From: Paenibacillus pedocola
GTDB taxonomy: Bacteria > Bacillota > Bacilli > Paenibacillales > Paenibacillaceae
Length of the DNA stretch: 64,000 nt
Reading direction: 5' to 3'
Assembly: GCF_031599675.1 (NCBI RefSeq)
Contig: NZ_CP134223.1
Coordinates: 3,472,001 to 3,536,000, forward strand
This document shows positions 35,332 through 44,192 of this stretch, piece after piece. Every line of letters starts with the position of its first letter. Position 1 is the first letter of the stretch. Under the pieces are notes generated by a model. That model saw only the letters and a program-made list of their open reading frames with translations. It was not told where the DNA came from and made no database searches. The translations under genes were made by a program, and so were the position numbers.

Positions 35332-36150
35332 CTAAGCCTGCGCCGAAGCAGTGCTGTTACGGTATTCGGCTCTGCGTTTGGCCCGTTCTTCCTCTGTCAG
35401 CCGGGGGCAAGTATAGCAGTAGCTTCCCCCTTCTGTACGGTAGTAAAGGCAGCAGCGGTTGCGCATTTGGACCGTCGAAGCCGGATCGGCAAGTGCTTCC
35501 ACCTTCCGTACCTTCACGTGAAACGGATTTCTCGCAAGCTGAAATACCGCTGCAGGCATTTCGTCCGTCAGATACCTGTAGTCAGCTTGTATGGTCTGCA
35601 TGAGGCCGTTATTGCTGCCGGCAGCCAGCATTTCTATATAGTAATTAAATTTGGTTGGCAGCTGGCCCCAAATCTCACTAATCCCAAGGCCAGTGACATT
35701 AGATAATACACTCAGCAGAGGTGCTGCAGTTTCCTGGTAGAATTGTGTTAACCTGCCGTTTCGCCAAGAAATCCGCTGTTCAGGATCCGCAGGAGCAGGA
35801 CTGAAGGTCCATGTGTCCAAGGAAAAGGCTACCCGCCAATACCCTTCAGCAGGAATGAGGTGTACCGACAGGTCGGACAAACTGACCTTCGGCATCGCGG
35901 AGTAAACAGAAATTGCGTACTGCACGGCAAGTGCGACGTTGCCAAATGACCCGGCGAAATAAGACGCCGCTACTTTGTCATCCAGCCCCTTGATGATTGG
36001 CCGGTAGCAATCTATAAAAGCCCTCATGCCGTCTTCACGGGTCAGCTCTCTGGCGGCAAAAGAATACCTCGCACCCTCTGGTGCTGTAGGATGAAGATCA
36101 AATTTGCTGCCAAAGTGTTTTATCAGTTCAGGTGTCTGTGCCTCATCCAT
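35332..36150 (-). CDS. FhuF-like ferric-siderophore reductase
   Basis: 272-residue cytoplasmic protein. Its C-terminus carries the [2Fe-2S] motif CC-x10-C-x2-C (RNRCCLYYRTEGG then SYCYTCPRL), the hallmark of FhuF ferric-siderophore reductases. The remainder (YFAGSFGNVALAVQYAISVY, PAEGYWRVAFSLDTW) matches the IucA/FhuF-type fold. It would release iron from imported siderophore by reduction. It is the last gene of the Fur-controlled operon, 38 bases after the ATPase gene. AGGAGG lies before the ATG. Confidence 0.85.
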   Translation of the reverse strand: MDEAQTPELIKHFGSKFDLHPTAPEGARYSFAARELTREDGMRAFIDCYRPIIKGLDDKVAASYFAGSFGNVALAVQYAISVYSAMPKVSLSDLSVHLIPAEGYWRVAFSLDTWTFSPAPADPEQRISWRNGRLTQFYQETAAPLLSVLSNVTGLGISEIWGQLPTKFNYYIEMLAAGSNNGLMQTIQADYRYLTDEMPAAVFQLARNPFHVKVRKVEALADPASTVQMRNRCCLYYRTEGGSYCYTCPRLTEEERAKRRAEYRNSTASAQA

Positions 36151-36188
36151 AGTAATTCCTCCTTCCTCCCCTGCACCTTAACCCGAAT

Positions 36189-36995
36189 CTACAAACCAGC
36201 TGCCTTTGAGGCCGCAAGCTCATAAGGCAGGCACAATGGCACGCCGGTGCGCGGATCTGGAACAATGTCACATTCAATACCAAAAACTTTGCGGAGAACA
36301 TCGGGTGTCATAACCTCTGCCGGAGTACCTTCACTGATTACCGTACCCGATTTAATCGCCACCATATGCTGTGCATAACGGGAAGCATGGTTCAAATCAT
36401 GCACAACCATGATGATAGTTCGCCCTTCTTCCTCATTCAATTTCTGTAATAGCTGCAGCACTTCCAGCTGGTGAGCCATATCAAGGAAGGTAGTCGGTTC
36501 ATCCAGGAACAGAATATCTGTCTGCTGGGCTAGGGCCATAGCTATCCAGGCGCGCTGGCGCTGGCCGCCGGAGAGGCGGTCTATGGGGCGATCGTGGAAC
36601 TCCTCCATTCCGGTCACCGTAATCGCATTTGCGATAATGCTGCGGTCCTCAGGCGTCATCGTTCCGAATCCTTTTTGGTGCGGATAGCGGCCATACCCAA
36701 CCAGTTCGGATACCGTTAGTCCGTCGGGAGCTGTCGGATTCTGCGGCAGAATCGCCAACTGGCGGGCCACTTCTTTTGTGGACAGCGTATGAATCGACTT
36801 TCCGTCCAGCATGACACTACCGCTCTTAGGCTTCATAATCCGTGCCATGGTTTTGAGAATGGTTGATTTCCCGGAGCCGTTTGCCCCTACCAGCGCCGTG
36901 ATTTTTCCAGTCGGAAGCGACAGGTTCAAGCCATTAACAATCGTAGCCTCCGCATACCCAATGCTTAGCTGTTCTGTGTTCAATCGTTCTGACAT
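36189..36995 (-). CDS. Iron-siderophore ABC transporter ATP-binding protein
   Basis: 268-residue ATPase of the FecE/FhuC/YusV type. Walker A is GANGSGKST near 37-45, signature LSGGQRQRAWIAMAL, Walker B ILFLDEPTTFLD and switch His VVHDLNHASRYA. The C-terminal FGIECDIVPDPRTGVPLCLPY is typical of siderophore ATPases. The ATG at 36995 is chosen for AAGGAG eight bases upstream. Third gene of the operon. Confidence 0.95.
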   Translation of the reverse strand: MSERLNTEQLSIGYAEATIVNGLNLSLPTGKITALVGANGSGKSTILKTMARIMKPKSGSVMLDGKSIHTLSTKEVARQLAILPQNPTAPDGLTVSELVGYGRYPHQKGFGTMTPEDRSIIANAITVTGMEEFHDRPIDRLSGGQRQRAWIAMALAQQTDILFLDEPTTFLDMAHQLEVLQLLQKLNEEEGRTIIMVVHDLNHASRYAQHMVAIKSGTVISEGTPAEVMTPDVLRKVFGIECDIVPDPRTGVPLCLPYELAASKAAGL

Positions 36996-37025
36996 GAAAT
37001 CCACTCCTTACAAATTTATATTATT

Positions 37026-38060
37026 TCAGGCCTTTGATCTGGCTAACAAATATAAGAAATACGGTGCGCCGATGATCGCCACAACGATACCGGTTGGTAA
37101 TTCCGCGGGCTGCAGAATCCACCGGGCGATGGTGTCAGCGGTAATTAACAGCAGGGCGCCCACTAATGCGCATGCCGGCAGCAGTACCTGATGCTTCGGA
37201 CCAACCAGCCTGCGGGCCAGGTGAGGTGCGATTAGACCCACGAATCCAATACCGCCGCTTACGGCAACACAGGCACCTGACAGAATGACTGCGGCAGCCA
37301 GCAGCAGGATACGTTCCTTCTCCACCGGCAGCCCCAGCCCAGCCGAGGTCTGATCGCCGAGACTCAACAGATTAAGCACCCGGGACTTGTAGAAGGTATA
37401 TGGAAGCAGAATGACAATCCAAGGCAAAAGAGCAAGTACAAACCGCCAATCCCCGCCCCAGATTTTACCGGCCAGCCAAATCGACACGAATTGAAAATTT
37501 TGCGGATCCAGCCTTAAGGATAAAATCAGCTGGAAAGCGTAGATACCAGCTCCTACTGCAATCCCAATCAGAATCATTCTGGTGGGTGACAAGCCGTCTT
37601 CACGGCGGTAAGACAAACCATAAATCAGTGCTGCAGTAAGCACAGCTCCAACCAGTGCCATCAGCGGAAGTACATAAATATGAGCAGCGGTTGTATCCGG
37701 TACAAACGAGATAAAAATGATGACAGCAAATCCCGCACCAGCATTGATGCCCAGTGTGGATGGCTCGGCCAGGGCATTGCGCGACAGACCTTGCAGGATG
37801 CAGCCTGATACAGCAAAGCCTGCACCAACGAGTATTGAAATTACGATGCGCGGCAGACGGAAATCAAACAGAATGAGCTTCTGCTGCTCAGTTCCGCCGC
37901 CAAGCAATGTATGTAAGACATCAAGCGGCGACAAGCGCATGAGTCCTGTATTCATACTGATAACAAACATGACAATAATGAGAATAGCCAGCAGCGATAT
38001 TATAGTGATGTCCCTGCTGCGTCTCGGCTTCACTGCGGGAGAGGCTTGGAATCGGTTCAT
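37026..38060 (-). CDS. FecCD-type iron-siderophore permease
   Basis: 344-residue permease of the FecCD family with about nine to ten hydrophobic segments. Typical motifs are DFRLPRIVISILVGAGFAVSGCILQGLSRNALAEPSTLGINAGAGF and GGIGFVGLIAPHLARRLVGPKHQ, the latter contacting the ATPase. Its start overlaps the upstream permease stop by one base. Forms a heterodimer with that permease. Confidence 0.95.
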   Translation of the reverse strand: MNRFQASPAVKPRRSRDITIISLLAILIIVMFVISMNTGLMRLSPLDVLHTLLGGGTEQQKLILFDFRLPRIVISILVGAGFAVSGCILQGLSRNALAEPSTLGINAGAGFAVIIFISFVPDTTAAHIYVLPLMALVGAVLTAALIYGLSYRREDGLSPTRMILIGIAVGAGIYAFQLILSLRLDPQNFQFVSIWLAGKIWGGDWRFVLALLPWIVILLPYTFYKSRVLNLLSLGDQTSAGLGLPVEKERILLLAAAVILSGACVAVSGGIGFVGLIAPHLARRLVGPKHQVLLPACALVGALLLITADTIARWILQPAELPTGIVVAIIGAPYFLYLLARSKA

Positions 38061-39118
38061 TATAGCTCCCCCTTCCGCTTGCTCGCCAAATATACAAAAA
38101 ACGGTACGCCGATAACAGCAATTAAAGCGCCAATCGGAGTTTCATAAGGGGCATTAATAAGTCTGGCCGCAATATCAGCAAAAATAATCAGAAGACTTCC
38201 CAGCACCGCCGAACAGGGCAGAATCCACCGGTAATCCACGCCGACCAGATATCGTGTTATATGCGGTATTATCAGCCCGACAAAAGCGATAGGTCCTACC
38301 GTCGAAACAGCCGCCCCTGCCAGAATCACAACGACTATCATCCCGATAAATTGTACTAGCCTTGTGCGCTGCCCCAGCCCTGCCGCTACATCCCGGCCCA
38401 GACTCAGCAGGGTAATCGAGCGTGACAGCAGCATGGCGAGAATCAGTGCTCCTGTAATCCATGGTGTCATGATTCTGAGCTGGGTCCAATTGGCCCCACC
38501 AATGCCGCCAGCCATCCAGAAGGCGATGTCTTGGGATAGATGAAACAGAATTGCTACCCCTTGGCTCACGGCAAGTAACAGCGCGCTTACTGCTGCACCT
38601 GCCAGAGTCAGCCGCAGCGGCGTCAGGCCGCTGTGGGAAAGTGAACCTATCCCGAATACCAGGATAGATGCGGCTGCGGCACCGATGAAGCAATACAACA
38701 TGATGTATAAAAAGGATGACGCTGGTGCTAAGGCAAAGGTTAATGCTAAAGCGGCACTGGCACCGGCATTCAGGCCAAGCAGACCCGAGTCTGCCAGCGG
38801 ATTGCGGGTCATTCCCTGCATAATTGCTCCCGCGACGGCAAGACAGGCTCCGACTAAGGCGCCTGCCAGTGCGCGGGGAATCCGCAGCTCCCTGATGATC
38901 TGATGCTGCTGCAGATCCGGGTTAAACCTGAATACAGCTTCCCAGACCGTCGCCAGCTTGATATCTGCCGCACCTACCGATACGGAAAGCGCGAGACCGA
39001 AGAGCATTGCTGCAAGTCCGAAAAATAAAATAAAAGCAGCCGCAGCCGGTCTGGATTTCAGTGGCATCGCTCCATCCATCTTTGTAGATTCAGCTGTAGA
39101 ATGTGTAGATGCGGCCAT
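38060..39118 (-). CDS. FecCD-type iron-siderophore permease (first)
   Basis: 352-residue partner permease. Motifs are RELRIPRALAGALVGACLAVAGAIMQGMTRNPLADSGLLGLNAGAS and GPIAFVGLIIPHITRYLVGVDYR. The N-terminal ~25 residues are hydrophilic. ATG at 39118 with AAGGGGA upstream. First gene of a permease-permease-ATPase-FhuF unit with its own Fur-like box, separate from the binding-protein gene. Confidence 0.95.
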   Translation of the reverse strand: MAASTHSTAESTKMDGAMPLKSRPAAAAFILFFGLAAMLFGLALSVSVGAADIKLATVWEAVFRFNPDLQQHQIIRELRIPRALAGALVGACLAVAGAIMQGMTRNPLADSGLLGLNAGASAALALTFALAPASSFLYIMLYCFIGAAAASILVFGIGSLSHSGLTPLRLTLAGAAVSALLLAVSQGVAILFHLSQDIAFWMAGGIGGANWTQLRIMTPWITGALILAMLLSRSITLLSLGRDVAAGLGQRTRLVQFIGMIVVVILAGAAVSTVGPIAFVGLIIPHITRYLVGVDYRWILPCSAVLGSLLIIFADIAARLINAPYETPIGALIAVIGVPFFVYLASKRKGEL

Positions 39119-39183
39119 AAGTCTTCCCCTTAATGGATTAAATTCAAGTCATTGATGATAACGAATCTCACTTGATTGATACT

Positions 39184-39202
39184 GTATATCATTCTCATTA
39201 TC
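39184..39202 (-). promoter_or_regulatory. Candidate Fur box for the permease operon
   Basis: GATAATGAGAATGATATAC on the minus strand matches 14 of 19 positions of the Fur consensus GATAATGATAATCATTATC. It lies about 66 bases upstream of the first permease start. Confidence 0.68.
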
Positions 39203-39272
39203 GCAAATAAAAGAAACATGTACAAGACTCCAGGTATCTCATGAAAAATTTGTTCTGTTTTTCACAAAACAC

Positions 39273-39320
39273 TTAAAAAAGATGCAGGCCTTATACCCGA
39301 AGGTATAAAAACCTGCACAT
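39273..39320 (-). terminator. Terminator between binding-protein gene and permease operon
   Basis: On the minus strand TGCAGG...TATACC, TTCG, then GGTATA...CCTGCA is followed by TCTTTTTTAAG. It separates the binding protein from the permeases, so they are two transcripts. Confidence 0.85.
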
Positions 39321-39352
39321 TTCTCGGGCCGCTAAAGAAATTTTCAGCTCCC

Positions 39353-40372
39353 TTATTTTACAAGCGCGCTAAGCACATCATCAATCGTTTTGGAGTTAGC
39401 ATAAGCACCGCTGTAGAGCCAGCTGCTGGATGCACTGAGTTCTGTAACATTTCCTGCCTTAACAGCAGGAATCCCCTTCCAGATGGGTCCGTTCAGAATT
39501 TCTGATGCATCTGTTTTATCGCTGTTCACAAGGAAAATATGATCAGCAGTCAGTTCAGCCAGTTTCTCAAGTGATATAGGATTCCAGGTCGCTCTGGAGT
39601 CAGCCGGAATCTCTGTTACAAGGTTAGGAAGCTTCAAGCCAAGGTCGCCGTATAATACAGAGCCACTGCTGCGTGTTTCATCCACAATAAAGAAGCTCTT
39701 TTGCACCAGCCACAAAATGGCAACGGATTTGTCACCGGATGATGCTGTAATTTTTTCCTTAGCGTCTGCAGCCTTTTGGTCGTATTCAGCAATCGCTTGT
39801 TCAGCCTCAGGAGTCTTATTCAGCAGTTCACCGATTGTAAGCAGCGTTTTGCGCCAGTCCTTGCTGATCTCATCGCCCAGTACATAGGTAGGCGCGATTT
39901 TGTTCAGCTGATCATACAGACCGTTCTGCACACTGCCTTCAGACTGGACGATATGGAAGTCCGGTGCGAAGCTGGTTACAGCCTCCAGCGGAAGATCGTA
40001 GCTGATCGTAGGCACATCTTTAAGCGCGTCGGACAAGTAGTCCTGAATCCCGTTTGACACGGACCATTGGGCAACTGGAGTTACCCCGAGTGTTACCAGA
40101 TAGTCTTCCAGATAAGAACCAAGCACACGCTGTGGATTTGCAGGAACAGTTACTTTATGCCCCATGGCATCAGTCACAGTCTTCTCCGCAGCCGGAGCAG
40201 CGGTTTCTGTTGGTGCAGTTGTAGCCTCAGCGGTTGCCGCAGGTGCAGCACTAGAATTTGCCGCATTGCCATTGTTGTTATTGCCGCAAGCGGACAAGAA
40301 TACAGTCATTGTCAAGAGGCCGGCCAAGACCAGCTTCCTACTCCCGGATTTCTTTTGATCAAACAAAAACAT
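39353..40372 (-). CDS. Iron-siderophore-binding lipoprotein
   Basis: 339-residue class III substrate-binding lipoprotein. Lipobox LSAC with Cys near residue 29, then a low-complexity Ala/Thr/Glu linker. The fold signature is VTDAMGHKVTVPANPQRVLGSYLEDYLVTLGVTPVA, followed by the long helix-bridging region and ILWLVQKSFFIVDETRSSGSVLYGDLGL. AGGAGGGG lies before the ATG. Same pathway as the downstream FecCD permeases. Closest to YfiY/FecB-type proteins. A good Fur box sits 74 bases upstream. Confidence 0.94.
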   Translation of the reverse strand: MFLFDQKKSGSRKLVLAGLLTMTVFLSACGNNNNGNAANSSAAPAATAEATTAPTETAAPAAEKTVTDAMGHKVTVPANPQRVLGSYLEDYLVTLGVTPVAQWSVSNGIQDYLSDALKDVPTISYDLPLEAVTSFAPDFHIVQSEGSVQNGLYDQLNKIAPTYVLGDEISKDWRKTLLTIGELLNKTPEAEQAIAEYDQKAADAKEKITASSGDKSVAILWLVQKSFFIVDETRSSGSVLYGDLGLKLPNLVTEIPADSRATWNPISLEKLAELTADHIFLVNSDKTDASEILNGPIWKGIPAVKAGNVTELSASSSWLYSGAYANSKTIDDVLSALVK

Positions 40373-40445
40373 GTAATACCCCTCCTGTATATTTATCCTT
40401 TTTGGTCAAAGGTTTTTGAAGTGCCTTCGCCTTAACTCTTTAAAT

Positions 40446-40464
40446 GATATTGATTCTCATTATC
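40446..40464 (-). promoter_or_regulatory. Fur box upstream of the siderophore-binding gene
   Basis: GATAATGAGAATCAATATC on the minus strand matches 17 of 19 positions of the Fur consensus, with only one mismatch in each arm. Iron-replete Fur should repress the gene. Confidence 0.85.
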
Positions 40465-40525
40465 TATGTCAATATAATATTTATTTCCCTATCTGTATAC
40501 TGAGATTCAGATCCGGTTAAAATCC

Positions 40526-40567
40526 ATAAAAAAACGGCTGCCTCCGTGAAATACGGAAACAGCCGTC
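40526..40567 (-). terminator. Terminator of the kimA-like gene
   Basis: On the minus strand ACGGCTG-TTCCGTA pairs with TACGGA-CAGCCGT and is followed by TTTTTTTATGG, directly after the stop at 40585. Confidence 0.88.
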
Positions 40568-40584
40568 TGCTGGAATATACCTGT

Positions 40585-42402
40585 CTATTTGTGCAAATGA
40601 TAAGGTACTGTCGCTACAACAATATCTTTTTGATTCATTAAATACGAGCGGATGAACAAGCTGGTCTGGTTATGGAGAATCGCCTGCCACCAATGCTTAG
40701 TGATAAATTGTGGAATCAGTATTGTAATATGGTCCGTCGAGGCTGTCTTCCACTCTACCGTATCAATAAACTTCACTAACGGACGGATGATGCTGCGGTA
40801 ACGGGAACGAAGGACAATCAGGCGTACGCCCGGATTCCATTCCTCCCACTTTTGCTCCATCTTGTGAATCTCTTCTTCATCAAAACCAACATACACAGCG
40901 ACCACATTTTCGGTCAAAGACTTCGCATAGCTGATCGAATGCAGCACGGCACGTGTAACACCAGCGACTGGAACCACTACGGTACTTCCCTTGATACACG
41001 GTTTATCTGTAGATGGACAAATGCGCAGCTGATCTGCCGTATTCTGATAATGGCCGTGAATGCGGTGGAATACGATCATAACAACCGGCAGAAAGATGAA
41101 AGCCATCCAGACACTTGAGAATTTCGTAATAATGAAAATCAGTGTAATCGTAAGTGTAGTGAGCATACCCACTGTATTGACGGCAAATTTGTTTTGCCAG
41201 CCTTTTGGTTTGTCTTTATACCAATGCACCATCATTCCAAGCTGGGATAAAGTGAATGGGATAAATACCCCTACCGCATAGAGCGGAATCAGGCTTTCTG
41301 TATTTCCGTGGAATGCAGCAACCAGCAATGCTGATAGCACACCGAGAAAAATAATACCATTAGAGAAGCCCAGCCGGTCTCCGCGGACCATAAAGGCATG
41401 GGGCAGATATTTGTCTTTGGCGAACATAAAGGCAAGCAGCGGGAATGCCGAGTATGCCGTATTTGCTGCCAGGAACAAAATCACTGCCGTGATCCCTTGA
41501 ATGAAGAAGTACAAACCGCCGCGGCCGAAAGTGGATTCAGCAATTTGCGAAACAACGGTTGCTTTTTCATCAGGCATTACTCCGTACCAGTAGGCCAGCA
41601 GGGTGATTCCTGTAAACATAATACCAAGGATAAGCCCCATCATCATCAAGGTTTTGGCTGCATTTTTTTCGGCCGGCGCCTTGAAGTTCGGGATAGCATT
41701 CGATACCGCTTCTACCCCGGTCAAGGCTGAACAGCCGGAGCTGAACGCCTTAAGCAAGAGGAACAGGCTGACGTTTGATACAGCAGACCCGATTTCAGGC
41801 ACATTGGCATGAGCGCCGCCGGTCATGTATTTGAATACTCCGGCAACAATCAGGACAAAGATAGATACTACGAACAAATATACCGGGATTGCTATAAAAG
41901 AAGCCGATTCCGTAACACCGCGCAGATTGACAATTGTTAACAGTAAAATAACGGATACCGCAATCAGTACAGAATGATCATGCAAACCTGGAAAAGCGGA
42001 TGTAATCGCGTCTGTACCGGCTGAGGCACTAACCGCAACAGTAAGAATATAATCTACCAATAAAGAGCCTCCGGCTAACAGGCCGGTAGGAACACCGAGA
42101 TTGCTCTTGGCCACGATGTATGCCCCGCCCCCTTGCGGATAAGCGAAGATCGTCTGGCGATAGGACAAAATAAGTATGGCCAGCAAGCCCAGAACGGCTA
42201 ATGCAATTGGCAGTGAGTACCAGATGGCAGTGAAACCTGCGGCCACCAGTACAATCAGGATTTGTTCCGTTCCGTAGGCTACAGACGAGAGCGCATCAGA
42301 AGACAGGACAGCCAGTGCTTTCACCTTGGATAACTTTTCATGATCGAGTTCGTTCGACTTCATCGGACGCCCGATCAATAGTCGTTTTACCTTGCTTACC
42401 AT
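40585..42402 (-). CDS. kimA: KimA/YdaO-type high-affinity potassium importer
   Basis: 605-residue APC-fold K+/H+ symporter. About twelve hydrophobic segments follow the signature KVKALAVLSSDALSSVAYGTEQIL near residues 26-49, which is characteristic of KimA. YPQGGGAYIVAKSNLG is the unwound-helix motif. The C-terminal ~150 residues form the cytosolic USP-like domain (STVVVPVAGVTRAVLHSISYAK, then VVAVYVGFDEEE), which in KimA binds c-di-AMP. A c-di-AMP riboswitch precedes the gene, which strengthens this call over generic amino-acid permease. Confidence 0.92.
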   Translation of the reverse strand: MVSKVKRLLIGRPMKSNELDHEKLSKVKALAVLSSDALSSVAYGTEQILIVLVAAGFTAIWYSLPIALAVLGLLAILILSYRQTIFAYPQGGGAYIVAKSNLGVPTGLLAGGSLLVDYILTVAVSASAGTDAITSAFPGLHDHSVLIAVSVILLLTIVNLRGVTESASFIAIPVYLFVVSIFVLIVAGVFKYMTGGAHANVPEIGSAVSNVSLFLLLKAFSSGCSALTGVEAVSNAIPNFKAPAEKNAAKTLMMMGLILGIMFTGITLLAYWYGVMPDEKATVVSQIAESTFGRGGLYFFIQGITAVILFLAANTAYSAFPLLAFMFAKDKYLPHAFMVRGDRLGFSNGIIFLGVLSALLVAAFHGNTESLIPLYAVGVFIPFTLSQLGMMVHWYKDKPKGWQNKFAVNTVGMLTTLTITLIFIITKFSSVWMAFIFLPVVMIVFHRIHGHYQNTADQLRICPSTDKPCIKGSTVVVPVAGVTRAVLHSISYAKSLTENVVAVYVGFDEEEIHKMEQKWEEWNPGVRLIVLRSRYRSIIRPLVKFIDTVEWKTASTDHITILIPQFITKHWWQAILHNQTSLFIRSYLMNQKDIVVATVPYHLHK

Positions 42403-42483
42403 TGTAGTAACAGTTCCTCTCTTTGTGAGTTGAAACGGTAGTACCGTGCGCTGTTTTCATAGGCGGATTTCATAAATGCAGGC

Positions 42484-42514
42484 ACAAAAATAAGCATACG
42501 GAAATGATCCGCAT
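42484..42514 (-). terminator. Riboswitch-controlled terminator upstream of kimA-like gene
   Basis: On the minus strand GCATGCGGA and TTCCGTATGC pair around TCAT and run into TTATTTTTG. It lies between the c-di-AMP aptamer and the start codon, as in transcriptional OFF switches. Confidence 0.8.
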
Positions 42515-42534
42515 GCCTAGGCATGGTCATTATC

Positions 42535-42690
42535 CCACCCTTGCTTACGAGGTTAGCTGGCGGATTCGGGCTGTGGTAGCCCTACAGTTGCAGTCATTGT
42601 GACTGCTTCCGATTCACCCCAATGGCCTTACGGCCAAGTTTGGTTCCCCCGTTTTCCCTTCGGAAAATTCAGCGCATATTCAACTTCTCA
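42535..42690 (-). ncRNA. c-di-AMP riboswitch (ydaO-yuaA class)
   Basis: On the minus strand the conserved blocks appear in order: CGGGGGAACCAAACTT, TGGGGTGAATC, GGGCTACC...AGCCCGAATCC, and CAGCTAACCTCGTAAGC. These are the diagnostic ydaO aptamer segments. With the terminator downstream it should switch off K+ importer synthesis when c-di-AMP is high. It occupies most of the 509-base gap between the kimA-like start and bdbC. Confidence 0.95.
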
Positions 42691-42756
42691 CAAGGTCTAA
42701 TGATAGTCTACAATGCATTTACAGTAAAGCTTTGAATCAAATGAAAAAAGAATGAA

Positions 42757-42856
42757 AAAACATCCAAAACACGCAAATCCAAGATCGGGGATAAGTCGAT
42801 CTTTCATTCTCTTGCATTATCCCTCATTACCTTGGTTTTAGAGTGTTTTGGATGTA
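42757..42856 (-). terminator. Long hairpin after bdbC
   Basis: ACATCCAAAACAC (42760-42772) and GTGTTTTGGATGT (42843-42855) are perfect 13-base arms. The minus strand continues TTTTTTCATTC, giving a terminator T-run. The 70-base loop contains a second stem, AGATCG/CGATCT. It ends the bdbDC transcript; the size is unusual. Confidence 0.7.
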
Positions 42857-42911
42857 AAATGTGACAAAAAAATCAGGAATAATTTAGGCTTGAATTCAGT
42901 CTACCCGCTGC

Positions 42912-43343
42912 CTATTCCATCTGATCAGTCTTGCGTCCGGTCCACAGCAATATTGTGATCAGCACAAACGCTGTCAGAGCCATTAAAGGAATTGTAATGA
43001 ACCCCAATAAGTTAATATAATCCTGATTACAAGGAACGCCGATGGTGCAAGGAAGCACTTTGCTCAGCGCAGGAATCTTCTGCTCGGAATAGTGATACAA
43101 TGAGATGCTCCCGCCAATAATACTTAAAGGCAATACGTAGGGAATGATGCGCTTATCCCCCCGGTACGTGGCAATTCCAAGCAGAAACAGCTGCGGATAC
43201 ATAAAGATACGCTGGAACCAGCACAGCTTACAGGGTTCATATTTGAGGACTTCACTTAAGTACAAGCTGCCGGCAACGGCAATGATGGACACAAACCAGG
43301 CCAAATACAGACAGTGGCGGCGGCAAAAGGTAGAGAATTTCAT
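42912..43343 (-). CDS. bdbC: Disulfide oxidoreductase BdbC (DsbB-like)
   Basis: 143-residue four-helix membrane quinone reductase that reoxidises BdbD. The first redox pair is CKLC near 38-41. The second pair is in LPCTIGVPC (about 97-103). Length and motif order fit BdbC. The ATG at 43343 overlaps the bdbD stop by one base, so the pair is coupled. Needed for disulfides in secreted proteins such as competence or surface proteins (family knowledge). Confidence 0.92.
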   Translation of the reverse strand: MKFSTFCRRHCLYLAWFVSIIAVAGSLYLSEVLKYEPCKLCWFQRIFMYPQLFLLGIATYRGDKRIIPYVLPLSIIGGSISLYHYSEQKIPALSKVLPCTIGVPCNQDYINLLGFITIPLMALTAFVLITILLWTGRKTDQME

Positions 43344-44098
43344 CACTCGGCATCCACCGCATCAGAAGCGACTTTGATCTGGGCGTCGATGGCTTCAATA
43401 TTAAACGGTTCTTTAACCATCACTCCGTTAACAAATACGGTTGGTGTTGAACTAACTCCTGCGTTTTTAGCAAGGTCAATATCGGTCTGTAGTTCATCCA
43501 TATAGGTCTTGTCTTCAATATCTTTGCGCAGCAGATCAAAGTCAACCGGCAGGTTTTCCTTTCGGGCCAGATCCACTAAATAGTCTGTGGTCGCCCATTC
43601 CTTGTTCTCGTCGCCCTGATTGGCATATAGAGCGTCATAATAGGTCCAGAATGCATCACTGTTCTGATGATAGACAGACAATGCGGCAAGCGAGGCTGTA
43701 GTCGAATCCGGTCCGATAAAAGCCATGTTTACAAAATAAAAGGCTGCTTTATCCTGATTCACATACTCCTGGACAATCTGCGGCTTAATGACACCGGTGA
43801 ATTGAGCGCAGGCCGGGCATTTAAAATCACCGAATTCGACGATTTTGACCGGTGCATCCTCTTTTCCGAGTCTTGGAAGTTCACTGTAGTTAAAACTTAA
43901 CGGCTCGGCGGAAGAAACCTCATTGGAATTGTCCTTTGCTGCCAGCAAGTATAACCCTACAAAGATAATGACTACTAAAGCTATTGTGCTGACAATCAGG
44001 ATTCTCGTTTTCTGCTTCTGCTGTTCCAGCTCTGCCTTACGTTTCTCCTGTTTGCTCATTTGGGGAATCGCGGCGGTTTTCCGTTTGTTTTGGCTCAA
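43343..44098 (-). CDS. bdbD: Thiol-disulfide oxidoreductase BdbD (DsbA-like)
   Basis: 251-residue membrane-anchored thioredoxin-fold oxidase. A basic N-terminal segment (KQEKRKAELEQQKQK) leads to one membrane anchor at about 33-53. The active site is CPAC at 94-97 in VEFGDFKCPACAQF. The cis-Pro region is VSSTPTVFVNG. Start is TTG at 44098 with AAAGGA eight bases upstream. Operon with bdbC. Confidence 0.92.
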   Translation of the reverse strand: MSQNKRKTAAIPQMSKQEKRKAELEQQKQKTRILIVSTIALVVIIFVGLYLLAAKDNSNEVSSAEPLSFNYSELPRLGKEDAPVKIVEFGDFKCPACAQFTGVIKPQIVQEYVNQDKAAFYFVNMAFIGPDSTTASLAALSVYHQNSDAFWTYYDALYANQGDENKEWATTDYLVDLARKENLPVDFDLLRKDIEDKTYMDELQTDIDLAKNAGVSSTPTVFVNGVMVKEPFNIEAIDAQIKVASDAVDAE

Positions 44099-44192
44099 AT
44101 GAGAGTTCCTTTCTGTCCATTAGGACCCATAAGATATGAATCATATAATTTAAAATTATATAATTAAACTTCTCACTTTGGCAAACCAGAGC

